64,000 nucleotides of DNA. Origin: an uncultured Flavobacteriaceae bacterium. GTDB lineage: Bacteria > Bacteroidota > Bacteroidia > Flavobacteriales > Flavobacteriaceae. The translations under genes and the position numbers were made by a program. The notes beneath the pieces were generated by a model that worked only from the letters and a program-made list of their open reading frames with translations, did not search any database and was not told where the DNA came from. Of this stretch, positions 44,843 to 54,741 are shown piece after piece. The stretch lies in assembly GCA_947494205.1 (NCBI GenBank), contig CANLUH010000002.1, positions 248,001-312,000 of the forward strand, given 5' to 3'. Within the stretch, counting starts at the first letter, position 1. Every line of letters begins with the position of its first letter.

Positions 44843-47595
44843 TGATTTATAAAACTGTTAAGACACCATTTTTTATAATATTTTTTCTCTGTAGTACATT
44901 CTGTTTATACGCTAATAAAGATATAGACAAACAAATAAATACCGTTTTAGAAACAGAACATATTGAAAATACTGAAAAGTTTAATAGTATAGTAGCTATT
45001 ATTGAAAATAGCAATGCATTAACCGAATTAGAGAAATCGCAATATTATCATGATATTTCTAAACTATTTTATAAAAAATTTAAAACGCTTAAGGTTGCTA
45101 TTTTAAGTGTAAGTAAAGCAGTTGCAATTAGACGGAAATATAAAGAGACTCATTTAGAGTTATTAGAAAAAAGCCTATATAATTTAGGCTTTTTTCATCA
45201 AAAAGAAGGAGCCATAAATACCTGGTATAAATTCTATACAGAAATATTAAAATTAGGAAAAGAAGACCGGTATCATGCAAAAGTATATGTAGCCTTTGGA
45301 AAATTCTATAGAAAAACAGGAGACTTTGTAAAAGCATTAGAAAATCTAGAAAAAGCAAAGCGCTATTTTGAAAGTGCTAACGACAAAAGAGAACTTTTTT
45401 TAACCCACTTAAGTTTATCAAACTTATACACAAATATGGGACGCCTAAAGTATGCTAAAGAGATTACTAAACATCTAGAACAAGCAGACTCTTTAAACAC
45501 TAATTTTTCTAATGCAAATACTACAATAGCAAAAGAGAAAGATTTATTTATAATAAAGCAAAGACTAGGTAATTTGGCTTTAGAAAAAAATGAATTTAAT
45601 ACTGCCGAAAAAAAACTAACTGAAGCATTAAATATAGCCTTAATACAAAAAGATTCTACCAACCTTTCATTAGTATATAATAATTTAAGCAATATTTATT
45701 TAAAAAAAAAGCAATACAATAAAGCATACAGTACATTAAAAATAGCAGAAGCATACGCCAGTAATAACATTATAAAATCCCTTATAAATAACAATTTAGC
45801 AGATTATTATTGTAATACAAAAGACTACAAAAATGCAGAACTTAATTATTTAAGAGCTTTTAATGTACTAAATAATATAAATGAAAATAGATTACCTGAA
45901 CCGTCAGAATTGCTTAACGTGCCCAACAAATTAGATGCTTTAAGCTATTTAGAAGACATTGCTAATTTTTATTATAAACAATACCAATTAAATAATAATA
46001 AGCAACTACTTAATAAAGGTTTAAAAACCATTATTATGGCAGATAAATTAGTAGATATTATTAGATTAAGTAGTACCGAAAATGGCTCTAAATTAATTTG
46101 GCGAGAACGTGGTGCAGATATTTATATGAAAGGCGTAGAGATATCTTACCATTTATCGAAGCCAGAGCAAGCGTTTTATTTTATGGAAAAAAATAAAAGC
46201 TTACTCTTATTAGAAGATTTAACAGCAGAACAAGCTAGAAAAGTTAGTAAACTGCCAGATAGTATTCTTATAAAAGAAGTGAATTTCACCTCTAAAATTA
46301 AAGCAACAGAGATACGGTTAGCAAACGAAAACGGAAATGACATTAGAGAACGTATTAAAAATGATTTATTTGCTTTAAAAAATGATTATCAGTTTTTTAC
46401 AGATACTTTAAAAACGAATTATCCTAGTTACTTTAATTCTAAGAAAGATTTAAAGATAACATCCATAGACAATATAAATGACTCTGTTTTAAATAGTAAT
46501 ACAGCTATAGTAGAATTTATTTTAGATGATCAACAAGGTTATGCCATAGTAAAGACTACAGAGAACATTAAATTAGTTAAAATTGAAGATGTAAAGACTC
46601 TAAATAAAAATATTACTAAGTTAAAGACTCAAATATCTAAACCATTTTATGATGAATCTGCCTTTAAAACTTTCAATACATTAGCAATTACAGTTTATGA
46701 TAAACTATTTAATCAACTAGAAAGTATAATACATAATAAAGAAGAGTTAATAATAATCCCAGATAATATATTAGCATATATTCCTTTCGAAGTATTACAA
46801 ACGCATGAGACTAAAACCCCATTAACTCCAAACTATTTGCTACACGCTAAAGCGATAAGTTATGCATATTCTGTTAATTTCTTATTACAAAATGATAAAG
46901 TTGTTAGAACACCAAAATCTAATTTTTTAGCGTTAGCTCCAATTACATTTAGTAACGAATTAACGGAATTAACAGATTCTGAAACTGAAATAGATAAAAT
47001 TAATGGCTTTGTAAACGGTACAGTATTAAAGCGAGAAGAAGCAACAAGCTCAAATTTTTTAGAAGTATTAAATGATTATAATATTATACATATAAGTACT
47101 CACGCAGATTTTGATAAAGATAAAACCAGTTGGTTATGGTTTGCAGATAAAAAATTGAAACTAACAGAATTATATGCCATGAAAAGTCAAGCCGATATGG
47201 TTGTATTAAGTGCATGTAAAACGTTGGATGGTGAATTGCAAAGAGGAGAAGGATTAAATAGTCTCTCTCGTGGTTTTTTTAGTGCAGGAGCAAAGAGTGT
47301 ATTATCTTCATTATGGAATACAAACGATAAAAGTAATACCGATATAATGATTACGTTTTATAAGCAATTACAAAATAATACACGAAAAAATATTGCTTTA
47401 GCTCATGCTAAAAAAGAGTATTTAAAAACGCATTTTGGAGTTGAGAATTCGCCGTATTATTGGGCATCTAATACTATAAACGGTGCCGTTAAAACTAAAA
47501 TGATAGATTCTAAAAATAGCACTGTTTACTATTTGTTTGCTATGTTAATCACTATTGTTTTAATGTATTTGACTTATATAAAATTGAAAAAATAA
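44842..47595 (+). CDS. TPR-CHAT protease, membrane-anchored (island A)
   Basis: 917 residues. Signal peptide (FFIIFFLCSTFCLYA), about ten TPR-like helices to residue ~430, then a CHAT (caspase-like) domain from about 600. The catalytic dyad is His in IIHISTHADF and Cys in VVLSACKTLDG; the family motif RGEGLNSLSRGFFSAGAKSV is intact. A C-terminal membrane segment (YLFAMLITIVLMYLTYI) ends in basic KLKK, placing the protease on the periplasmic side. Most known TPR-CHAT proteins are cytoplasmic. Coupled to the S8 gene by overlap. The paralogue is at 54742-57516. Confidence 0.9.
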   Translation: MIYKTVKTPFFIIFFLCSTFCLYANKDIDKQINTVLETEHIENTEKFNSIVAIIENSNALTELEKSQYYHDISKLFYKKFKTLKVAILSVSKAVAIRRKYKETHLELLEKSLYNLGFFHQKEGAINTWYKFYTEILKLGKEDRYHAKVYVAFGKFYRKTGDFVKALENLEKAKRYFESANDKRELFLTHLSLSNLYTNMGRLKYAKEITKHLEQADSLNTNFSNANTTIAKEKDLFIIKQRLGNLALEKNEFNTAEKKLTEALNIALIQKDSTNLSLVYNNLSNIYLKKKQYNKAYSTLKIAEAYASNNIIKSLINNNLADYYCNTKDYKNAELNYLRAFNVLNNINENRLPEPSELLNVPNKLDALSYLEDIANFYYKQYQLNNNKQLLNKGLKTIIMADKLVDIIRLSSTENGSKLIWRERGADIYMKGVEISYHLSKPEQAFYFMEKNKSLLLLEDLTAEQARKVSKLPDSILIKEVNFTSKIKATEIRLANENGNDIRERIKNDLFALKNDYQFFTDTLKTNYPSYFNSKKDLKITSIDNINDSVLNSNTAIVEFILDDQQGYAIVKTTENIKLVKIEDVKTLNKNITKLKTQISKPFYDESAFKTFNTLAITVYDKLFNQLESIIHNKEELIIIPDNILAYIPFEVLQTHETKTPLTPNYLLHAKAISYAYSVNFLLQNDKVVRTPKSNFLALAPITFSNELTELTDSETEIDKINGFVNGTVLKREEATSSNFLEVLNDYNIIHISTHADFDKDKTSWLWFADKKLKLTELYAMKSQADMVVLSACKTLDGELQRGEGLNSLSRGFFSAGAKSVLSSLWNTNDKSNTDIMITFYKQLQNNTRKNIALAHAKKEYLKTHFGVENSPYYWASNTINGAVKTKMIDSKNSTVYYLFAMLITIVLMYLTYIKLKK

Positions 47596-47612
47596 AGAAT
47601 TAATTAATTTTT

Positions 47613-47646
47613 GGGTAACAGATTAGATTTTTCATTAACACCATTA
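47613..47646 (+). promoter_or_regulatory. ECF-type promoter candidate for the PKD/T9SS protein
   Basis: GGGTAAC at 47613-47619 and CACCATTA ending at 47646, 55 bases before the start codon. The intervening bases also match the 43540 site in part (AG at +6/7, T-run, AACA). Confidence 0.55.
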
Positions 47647-47701
47647 AAAGGTGTAAGCTGAAAAACCTAATTAAAAGAGTAAGCCTATAAATTAATTAAT
47701 T

Positions 47702-50053
47702 ATGAAAAATACAATTACACAATTAAAAGCCTTCCTGTGCTTTGTTGTATTAGCTATGTTTAGCTACAATTTATCAACGGCCCAGAGTTGGGATTATGTC
47801 AATTTTACTGAGGGTAGTGGTAAGACCATTAATAATGCATGTATTGATGATTCAGACAATGTTTATGCCTATGGCTACGATGCAGGTTATACACGTGTTA
47901 TGCGTAGATTTAATTCAGCAGGAACATTACAATGGACTAAGGACGTAACTTCCCAAATAGATTATTCTAATGATAATACTATGGCAGGAGGAGTCGGTGG
48001 TATTGAATATGGCGGATCTAAAGTGTATTTAGTAGGGAATAAAAGTAATAAAGGAATTATATTACAATCTGGTACAGCTTCAGGAGATCCAGTAACAACT
48101 TGGGAACAACTTTCAGGTTCTACAAGTACTATTGGAGGTATTAAACTTAAAAATGGACATTTATATGTTGTTGGTATTTTTGGTGGTTTATCTTCTGGGT
48201 CAACTACAGTTACTTTCGATGGTAGTACAACTTTAACAGGTGCTTATAAAAGTGCTTTTATTGCAAAATATACATACCCTTCAAAATCATTAGTATGGGC
48301 AAAGAAAATTCATGCCTCTAATATTACTAATGCTGTAAATGTAGATGTAGACAATTCTGATAATGTATACGTAACAGGACACTTTAGAGGCTCTGCTACA
48401 TTTTATAATGGTTCAACACCACATACCTTTACAAGTGGATCTTCTTGGACGGCAGATACCTATTTAGCAAAATTTGATAGTAATGGAAATTTTAATACAA
48501 CCTATGGTTTAAAAACAGATGCTACTTCAGATAGTTACAACTGGAGAAGTTTCGATGTAGAGGTTAACGATACTAACGATGCTGTATATTGGTCTGAAGA
48601 TACAAGAGTAAGAGCTTATAATAAAAATGGTTCAGGTAGCTTTTTATGGTCTAGAGATTTAGCTGCTAAACCATATAGTTTAGAAACAAATTCTTGTGGA
48701 GATTTATATGTTACTGGAGCTACAGGGACACCAGTAAGTAAAACAGTAGAAAAAGCACCATGTGGATATAATTATTTTGCAGCATCATTAGATAATACAG
48801 GAGGAACAAGTGTATGGATATCTAACTCGACATCATGTGTCTCAGCAGGTAATGAAGCATTAGTAGATTCTAATAATAAAGAAATATTAGTAGGTTATTA
48901 CTCACAAGCAGGAGGAAGTGGTCCATTAAATATAGATACTTCTTATGCATCTACAACCTCTAATGGATATTACATCGGTAGATATACAGACGATCCTGTA
49001 AATAGCTGTTGTAAAGCAACCTTAGAAGTAGGAAAGAGTAAAGTAATTTGTGATGGTGATCCATGGCCAGTATTAGACATTACAGGACAAATACCAAATA
49101 TAGTATCTATTAACTGGTATTTAAACGGAAACCCTTTTCCACAACCTGTAAATGCAGAAACAATTACAACTTTTGCAGCAGGTACATATTCTGTAGTTGT
49201 TGTTTACGATAACGGATGTACTCTAACAGATGCTATGACATTAGTAGTAAACGATTGTCCAGCCGAATGTGAAGTAACCCCTAAATTTGATGTTAAAATA
49301 AAGGCATGTTCTGCTAGTTTCTCAAACAATTCTTATGCTTCAGGAGGAACTACTATTGTTGGTTATTTATGGGATTTTGGAGATGGAACAACATCTACAG
49401 AAGTTAACCCAACACATACATACCCAATTGGAGGTAGCCATATTGTAACATTATCTGTTTATGGAATAAATGCAGATGGCGATTGTTGTGTTAAACAAAT
49501 ACAAAGAAAGGTATATATAAATATATCTTGTTTGCCAAAATGTGGTGTATATCCTAAATTCCAAGTGTCTAATGCAGGTAACGGTGTAGCGTTATTCGAA
49601 TCTGTATCTACAACTAATGGATTTACAACAATTGTAGGCTACGAATGGACATTAAATGGAACTGTAGTGTCTAATAATCAGTATTTTGCTCAACCATTCT
49701 CTGGAGGAACATTATGTTTAACAGTTTACGGATTAACAGCTAAAGGTGAGTGCTGTAGTGAAACTGTTTGTAAAGATTTTAAATCAACAAAAGAAGAGGA
49801 AGCTTTAGAAGATAAATTTAAAGTATATCCTAATCCAACACAGAATGATATAAATTTCGATTTTAGCACATTAGATAACGCTAGAAGCTTAAAAGAAATT
49901 TCTGTAATAGATGTTAATGGACGTGTATTATTAGCAAAAGAAACAAATATGGCTAAATATAGAGTTGAAACAAAAGATTGGCCAACAGGTTTATACTTAT
50001 GTAAAGTAACTATAGACGGGATTACAACAACGAAAAAGGTAATTAAAAATTAA
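47702..50053 (+). CDS. Secreted SBBP-like/PKD protein with T9SS sorting domain (island A)
   Basis: 783 residues. A signal peptide lies in the first ~28 residues (ending NLSTAQ). The N-terminal ~430 residues look like a beta-propeller of SBBP-type repeats (VDVDNSDNVYVTGHFRGSA). Cys-rich linkers and a PKD domain follow (VGYLWDFGDGTTSTEVNPTH, about residue 550), then a second PKD-like unit. The C-terminal ~80 residues are a type A T9SS sorting domain (FKVYPNPTQNDINFDFS ... WPTGLYLCKVTI ... KKVIKN). It is probably a surface or released protein controlled with the protease operon. Confidence 0.88.
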   Translation: MKNTITQLKAFLCFVVLAMFSYNLSTAQSWDYVNFTEGSGKTINNACIDDSDNVYAYGYDAGYTRVMRRFNSAGTLQWTKDVTSQIDYSNDNTMAGGVGGIEYGGSKVYLVGNKSNKGIILQSGTASGDPVTTWEQLSGSTSTIGGIKLKNGHLYVVGIFGGLSSGSTTVTFDGSTTLTGAYKSAFIAKYTYPSKSLVWAKKIHASNITNAVNVDVDNSDNVYVTGHFRGSATFYNGSTPHTFTSGSSWTADTYLAKFDSNGNFNTTYGLKTDATSDSYNWRSFDVEVNDTNDAVYWSEDTRVRAYNKNGSGSFLWSRDLAAKPYSLETNSCGDLYVTGATGTPVSKTVEKAPCGYNYFAASLDNTGGTSVWISNSTSCVSAGNEALVDSNNKEILVGYYSQAGGSGPLNIDTSYASTTSNGYYIGRYTDDPVNSCCKATLEVGKSKVICDGDPWPVLDITGQIPNIVSINWYLNGNPFPQPVNAETITTFAAGTYSVVVVYDNGCTLTDAMTLVVNDCPAECEVTPKFDVKIKACSASFSNNSYASGGTTIVGYLWDFGDGTTSTEVNPTHTYPIGGSHIVTLSVYGINADGDCCVKQIQRKVYINISCLPKCGVYPKFQVSNAGNGVALFESVSTTNGFTTIVGYEWTLNGTVVSNNQYFAQPFSGGTLCLTVYGLTAKGECCSETVCKDFKSTKEEEALEDKFKVYPNPTQNDINFDFSTLDNARSLKEISVIDVNGRVLLAKETNMAKYRVETKDWPTGLYLCKVTIDGITTTKKVIKN

Positions 50054-50075
50054 ATAATAATAAACTATTAAAATT

Positions 50076-50108
50076 AAAGTGCATTAACTTATGTTGATGC
50101 ACTTTTTT
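50076..50108 (+). terminator. Intrinsic terminator of the PKD protein gene
   Basis: AAAGTGCATTAAC / GTTGATGCACTTT (one wobble pair) with a short loop and a T-tract. Confidence 0.85.
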
Positions 50109-50184
50109 AGTATATAAAATTAAAATAAGTTGCAATATATAAGTCATTAATATTTTACCTTTGGCAAATAAATAGAAGTAGATA

Positions 50185-51156
50185 ATGCCAATAATCCAAT
50201 CAAATTATAATCCGCCATATTTTTTTAAACAAGGTCACATATCTACATTATATTCTGGTATTGTTAGAAAAGTACAAGGAGTCAATCAAAAACGTGAACG
50301 TATTACTTTAAAAGATGGCGATTTCATGGACTTAGATTGGAGTTTTTCAAAAGAAAAAACAGATAAACTTATTATTATATTACACGGCTTAGAAGGTAAT
50401 GCACAACGCCATTATACTCTAGGAGTTGCCAAATTATTTAACGCTAACGCTACAGATGCCGTTTGTGTAAATTTTAGAGGCTGTAGTGGAGAAGAAAATA
50501 AAACCTTTAGATCTTACCATTCTGGAGTTAGTGAAGATTTAGAAGCTGTTATAGATTATATAGTAGCAAATAAAGCATACAATACTATTTATTTAAACGG
50601 ATTTAGTTTAGGAGGCAATGTTATTTTAAAATATCTTGGTGAACGCAATACATTGCCCAAAGCTATAAAAGCAGCAGTAGCAGTATCTGTTCCTGTTTGG
50701 CTTAAAGGGGCTATGGTAGAATTGCATACTTTTAAAAATAGTATTTACACTAATAAGTTTAAAAAAGATTTAATTGAAAAGCTGAAACGTAAAAAGCAGT
50801 TTTATCCAAGCAAAATTCTTGACAGTGATATTAAACGTATTAAAGATTTAAAAACGTTTGATGATATTTATACCTCAAAAGCTCACGGATTTACAGATGC
50901 TTACGATTATTATGAAAAATGTAGTAGTCTTCAGTTTTTGTCAAATATATCTATTCCTACTCTCATTATAAATGCCTTAAATGATTCCTTTTTATCACCA
51001 GAATGTTTTCCTGTAAAAGAAGCAAAAGAGAATCCTAATTTATATCTAGAAATGCCTAAATACGGTGGACATGTTGGCTTTTACGATAAAGGCAATACGT
51101 ATTATAATGAACAACGTACTTTAGAGTTTATAAATAAGCAGATTTTAAATGTATAA
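50185..51156 (+). CDS. YheT-family alpha/beta hydrolase
   Basis: 323 residues of the COG0429-type hydrolase family. N-terminal YNPPYFFKQGHISTLYSGI is characteristic; oxyanion region IILHGLEGNAQRHYTLG, nucleophile Ser in NGFSLGGNVILKYL, Asp in NALNDSFLSP, His in KYGGHVGFYD. Substrate unknown; esterase activity is likely. It is the single gene lying between the two mirrored islands and has a -10/-35 arrangement unlike theirs. Confidence 0.88.
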   Translation: MPIIQSNYNPPYFFKQGHISTLYSGIVRKVQGVNQKRERITLKDGDFMDLDWSFSKEKTDKLIIILHGLEGNAQRHYTLGVAKLFNANATDAVCVNFRGCSGEENKTFRSYHSGVSEDLEAVIDYIVANKAYNTIYLNGFSLGGNVILKYLGERNTLPKAIKAAVAVSVPVWLKGAMVELHTFKNSIYTNKFKKDLIEKLKRKKQFYPSKILDSDIKRIKDLKTFDDIYTSKAHGFTDAYDYYEKCSSLQFLSNISIPTLIINALNDSFLSPECFPVKEAKENPNLYLEMPKYGGHVGFYDKGNTYYNEQRTLEFINKQILNV

Positions 51157-51175
51157 CCACTTCTTATAAAAAAAT

Positions 51176-51205
51176 AAAGGCATACCAAATATATGATATG
51201 CCTTT
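51176..51205 (-). terminator. Terminator of the minus-strand secreted-protein operon
   Basis: AAAGGCATACC / GATATGCCTTT with one wobble pair. On the minus strand it is followed by a T-rich run (ATTTTTTT); it may also serve the convergent hydrolase gene. Confidence 0.7.
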
Positions 51206-51233
51206 AAAATTGATTAATAGAGAAGAAAATTAA

Positions 51234-53603
51234 TTACTCAATCATTAATTTTTTCGTTATTAAATGATTTGAGGTTTCTATCTTTAAAAAGTAAACACCT
51301 TTTGTAAAGTTTGAAAGATCTAATGTTTCTCTATTTGATACTGCATTTTTAGAAACAATAACTTTCCCAGTAATATCTAGAACACTTAAACTTGCATTAG
51401 AGATACTTCCCATTTCTACATTAAATAATCCTTTAGAAGGATTTGGATAAACCGAAACTTCTGTCGTATCTATTTCCTCGTTTTCTGTGGTATTTAAAGT
51501 CTTATTGTAATCGTTAAATAATTGTACAAAATTATGATTACTTCCAGATTGCCCACATTGATTACTAAATTCTATGGTATAGTAATAAGTACCATCATTT
51601 AAGTTTGTATTAGGTGTCCAAATACACACTGGATTTGCGGTAACACAACCTGAAGCTTCATAAATAAGATTTCCCCAACGGTTAACTACTACGATATGAT
51701 AAAAATCTGCTGCTTGTGGCGAAAAACATAACGTATCATTAATACCATCTCCATTTAATGTAATGACATTTGGATAAGAGGTTGGCATTGCAAAGGTCGT
51801 TGTTGTTTTATTCCAAGATAAAGTTTCTGTTGTAACAGAATCATTACAGTAGTTTTTCATTTTTACAACAATTGTATAATCTTCACACTGCGATACACAG
51901 CCTGTTAGACAGTTTTTTATATTAAAATGATGACTGGTTAATTCTGGATAATCACAAGCAGAATAAGTATTAGAGCATAATAATGAGGTTTGCGATGCAT
52001 TCCATGTCTCTATAGTAAAATACTCATAAGTATTTGGAATTGCTAAATCAAACTCATAATCAAAATCATCGCTATTAATATTAGTAACATCTATTGTTGG
52101 TGCTGTAGGAGTTGGAGCTATCCAATTAAAGACCTCTTGTGTCTCACCAAAACAATCGTTAGATGCTGTTACAGTTACATTAATGTCATCACACATATTA
52201 ACCAAACACGGTGTGAAATTTAAAGACACATCGTTTGCACTAACATTTTCACATGATGCGGACTGTTCATCTTCGTAAATAACTGTTCCAGAAGTATTGG
52301 TAACTGTAACAGTGTAATTACTTGCATTTTCAATATTTAAATCAATATCTAAACTAGAACCTCCAGAGGTTACAGTATTTACATTTATAACAGGAGAACT
52401 GTCTATATAATTAACAGAGAACGGAAACTCTTGTAAATCGCCACAAATAGTCCATATTGTTAATTTAGCATCTATGCAGCCTTCTCCAACTGGCGATGTA
52501 AAATCGGTAATTCTAGACCACGGATTAGAAAAATATTCTGCTGGTTCCCAAGTATAGAATACGCCTGGAGTTGCAGGTATGTCTTCACCTAAAGTTATAG
52601 GCGAACTACACATTACACTTGGTGGAGGTGTATAGCTTACAATATCTGGACAAGGATCATCTACACAAGTACCCACTTGAGTTTCGAAATAACTTCCTGG
52701 CTCTTCGACAAAGAATCCTGGTTCTAAGTATACTGTTGGCGCTCTATAAATAACTTTTGCAGAACTTTTTACTATTACTGGCCCATTATTTTCCCATGCA
52801 TAAGGACTTACATTTGCACCAGCTCTAATTTCTACATTTGCTTGCTCAATTTTATGAATATCATAATATTGCCAATCTTGTATATAACGAACATCAACGC
52901 ATTTTTCTTCTTCTACTAGTGATACTTCATCATAATGTAGTATTAAAGATATTGAAGTTTCTCCATTTACATAATTTTGACCATGATTATATTGAAGAAC
53001 AATATATTTCATGTCTTCATAGTCTTTAGAATTATCTGTTGGGACTGTAAAGTAAGCTTCAATATTTCTCCATTCGCAAGTTTCTTCAACAGGAATACTT
53101 AAAGCAGTCCATTTTTTATGAGGTTGTACTCGTAATCCTTCATTTTTTTTTGAAAAGACAACTTGAAAACTTCCTGTACCACCTATTAAACCTAAAGGAG
53201 CTCTAACTTTTACTTTAAATTTATAAGTACGTCCTTTAACTAATGTATAGCCACCTACCATTTCGGTCATAATGCTTTCTTTATTAGAAGCACTTCTAAT
53301 AAATTTAGAATCGTTTGGTGGACATAGTGATAATTGTCCAGCAGGAATCCAATCTGGAGAGCATCGTGAATTTAATGTTTCTGCAGGTTTAGCTACGTAC
53401 CAATTATCAATATCCGAATCAAATCTATCACGTCCAATATAGCATGCTACTCCAGAGTAATAATCTATAGCATCTGAGCCACCATTGTAATTTCCTAATT
53501 CAAAATCACCATTTGGTATTAAGTTTTGAGCATGACTTGAAGTGAAAAAAAATAAGAAGCAAATTAAAAGAAGACTATATAAAAAATAGTGTTTTTGTCT
53601 CAT
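51234..53603 (-). CDS. Large secreted protein with gliding-motility-type C-terminus and T9SS sorting domain (island B)
   Basis: 789 residues. Signal peptide MRQKHYFLYSLLLICFLFFF. The N-terminal ~210 residues (NLIPNGDFELGNYNGG) resemble a carbohydrate-binding-module fold. The middle holds Cys-rich Ig-like repeats. Near the end comes a CHU_C/gliding-associated block (PNVITLNGDGINDTLCF ... VVVNRWGNLIYEA), then a normal type A T9SS sorting domain (VSVYPNPSKGLFNVEMG ... TKKLMIE). Having both tail types is uncommon. It starts 1 base after the coiled-coil protein gene and is probably co-expressed with it. Confidence 0.87.
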   Translation of the reverse strand: MRQKHYFLYSLLLICFLFFFTSSHAQNLIPNGDFELGNYNGGSDAIDYYSGVACYIGRDRFDSDIDNWYVAKPAETLNSRCSPDWIPAGQLSLCPPNDSKFIRSASNKESIMTEMVGGYTLVKGRTYKFKVKVRAPLGLIGGTGSFQVVFSKKNEGLRVQPHKKWTALSIPVEETCEWRNIEAYFTVPTDNSKDYEDMKYIVLQYNHGQNYVNGETSISLILHYDEVSLVEEEKCVDVRYIQDWQYYDIHKIEQANVEIRAGANVSPYAWENNGPVIVKSSAKVIYRAPTVYLEPGFFVEEPGSYFETQVGTCVDDPCPDIVSYTPPPSVMCSSPITLGEDIPATPGVFYTWEPAEYFSNPWSRITDFTSPVGEGCIDAKLTIWTICGDLQEFPFSVNYIDSSPVINVNTVTSGGSSLDIDLNIENASNYTVTVTNTSGTVIYEDEQSASCENVSANDVSLNFTPCLVNMCDDINVTVTASNDCFGETQEVFNWIAPTPTAPTIDVTNINSDDFDYEFDLAIPNTYEYFTIETWNASQTSLLCSNTYSACDYPELTSHHFNIKNCLTGCVSQCEDYTIVVKMKNYCNDSVTTETLSWNKTTTTFAMPTSYPNVITLNGDGINDTLCFSPQAADFYHIVVVNRWGNLIYEASGCVTANPVCIWTPNTNLNDGTYYYTIEFSNQCGQSGSNHNFVQLFNDYNKTLNTTENEEIDTTEVSVYPNPSKGLFNVEMGSISNASLSVLDITGKVIVSKNAVSNRETLDLSNFTKGVYFLKIETSNHLITKKLMIE

Positions 53604-53604
53604 C

Positions 53605-54531
53605 TTATTTTGTATTTAATTTAGTTTCTAAAGCTTCTATACGTTTATTTTGCTCAATAATATAAAGCGTCAATTCCTCTATCTTTTCTAATAGTTTGGC
53701 GTCCATTTTTGCAACATCTATCCCTTCTTTTGCAACTTCTTCTGCGCTAGGAACATTTGGTAAATGGCCTTTTTCTTCAATATGTTGTTCTACTTTGTCT
53801 AATGGTAATAAATTGTAGTTGTCTTCAAAAACGTAATCAGACCAGTCACTAGAGCTACGTAAGGTAACTTTAACCTTTTCTGTCATAATACCTTTTGCAA
53901 CATACAGTTTAAAATCTCCGCTGTAGGTACCTGCAACGTTAGGATCTAAACCAATACTAACTTTTCCAGTATCTGTTAAAAACATGTAATAATTACCAAA
54001 ATTGTTACTTCCTGCTGGTTTCCAGAAATTAAGCCCTTTTACAGTAGCATATTCATTATATTCTATTCCCCATTGTCCAAACGATTCTCCTCCAGTTGCT
54101 CCAAACAACAGCGATGCATTTTGGCCATCTATCAAGGCAAATCCTCTAACATTAAGATCTAAAGCATTTGGGTTATTATCTGTAATAACCATACGTTTAT
54201 TATTTAAAATGGGATCATTATAGTTAACACCTACACCAACATTACCATTTGTTTTTACAACAAACTGACTGGAGAATTGTCCTTTATTTCTTCCTGCTTT
54301 TCTTAAGTGAAATAATGTGTTAATATTACTTGTATTAGAAAAACTAAAAGGAGAAGTTAGTCTAATACCAGATTGCATGGTTGCATTTCCAGGCACATAA
54401 ACATCGAGTTTTGCAGAAGGAACTGTATTTCCTAATCCTGTGTTACCAGATGTTGGATAAATATTGTTTTGGGCTCTAGTAGTATTAAATGCCATTATTA
54501 ATGCTGAAAAGCAAATTATTTTTTTTAACAT
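53605..54531 (-). CDS. Secreted fibre-like protein with C-terminal coiled coil (island B)
   Basis: 308 residues. Signal peptide ends TTRAQ. N-terminal repeats of a beta-roll type (NTGLGNTVPSAKLDVY, GNVGVGVNYNDP, GKVSIGLDPNV) resemble tail-fibre/trimeric-adhesin modules. The C-terminal block DYVFEDNYNLLPLDKVEQHI ... KGHLPNVPSAEEV and a coiled coil (ELTLYIIEQNKRIEALETKL) match the end of the protein at 16924-18696. There is no sorting domain; it may trimerise and be exported with its neighbour. Preceded by the ECF-type promoter candidate at 54601-54632. Confidence 0.8.
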   Translation of the reverse strand: MLKKIICFSALIMAFNTTRAQNNIYPTSGNTGLGNTVPSAKLDVYVPGNATMQSGIRLTSPFSFSNTSNINTLFHLRKAGRNKGQFSSQFVVKTNGNVGVGVNYNDPILNNKRMVITDNNPNALDLNVRGFALIDGQNASLLFGATGGESFGQWGIEYNEYATVKGLNFWKPAGSNNFGNYYMFLTDTGKVSIGLDPNVAGTYSGDFKLYVAKGIMTEKVKVTLRSSSDWSDYVFEDNYNLLPLDKVEQHIEEKGHLPNVPSAEEVAKEGIDVAKMDAKLLEKIEELTLYIIEQNKRIEALETKLNTK

Positions 54532-54600
54532 GATTATATTTTTAATGATTTTTACCTACTCTTTAAGCTTTTCGGTTAACGCTTTATATCTATAGATTTA

Positions 54601-54632
54601 TAAGAAGTATGAAAACTTAAAATTCATTACCC
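54601..54632 (-). promoter_or_regulatory. ECF-type promoter candidate for the fibre/CBM operon
   Basis: Minus-strand GGGTAAT (54632-54626) and ACTTCTTA ending at 54601, TTA 22 bases after the first element. It aligns without gaps to the promoter of S8 operon B (59010-59041), including the AT-rich block upstream. Confidence 0.6.
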
Positions 54633-54668
54633 ATAATTTTAAATTATTTTAAAATTATGGGTAATGAA
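54623..54668. repeat. 46-base perfect inverted repeat
   Basis: Perfect 21-bp arms with a 4-base centre (TTAT), each arm carrying one GGGTAAT facing outwards. It covers the ECF-type promoter of the fibre-like gene; a T-tract terminator for the CHAT gene lies separately upstream, so this is more likely an operator or twin promoter. Confidence 0.7.
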
Positions 54669-54675
54669 ATAGGTA

Positions 54676-54720
54676 CAAAAAAAGAAACCCATATAAACAA
54701 CTAATTGTCTATATGGGTTT
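54676..54720 (-). terminator. Terminator of TPR-CHAT gene B
   Basis: AAACCCATATA / TATATGGGTTT arms; on the minus strand the hairpin is followed by CTTTTTTT. Confidence 0.8.
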
Positions 54721-54741
54721 TATATGTTATTTAAAAGTAAG

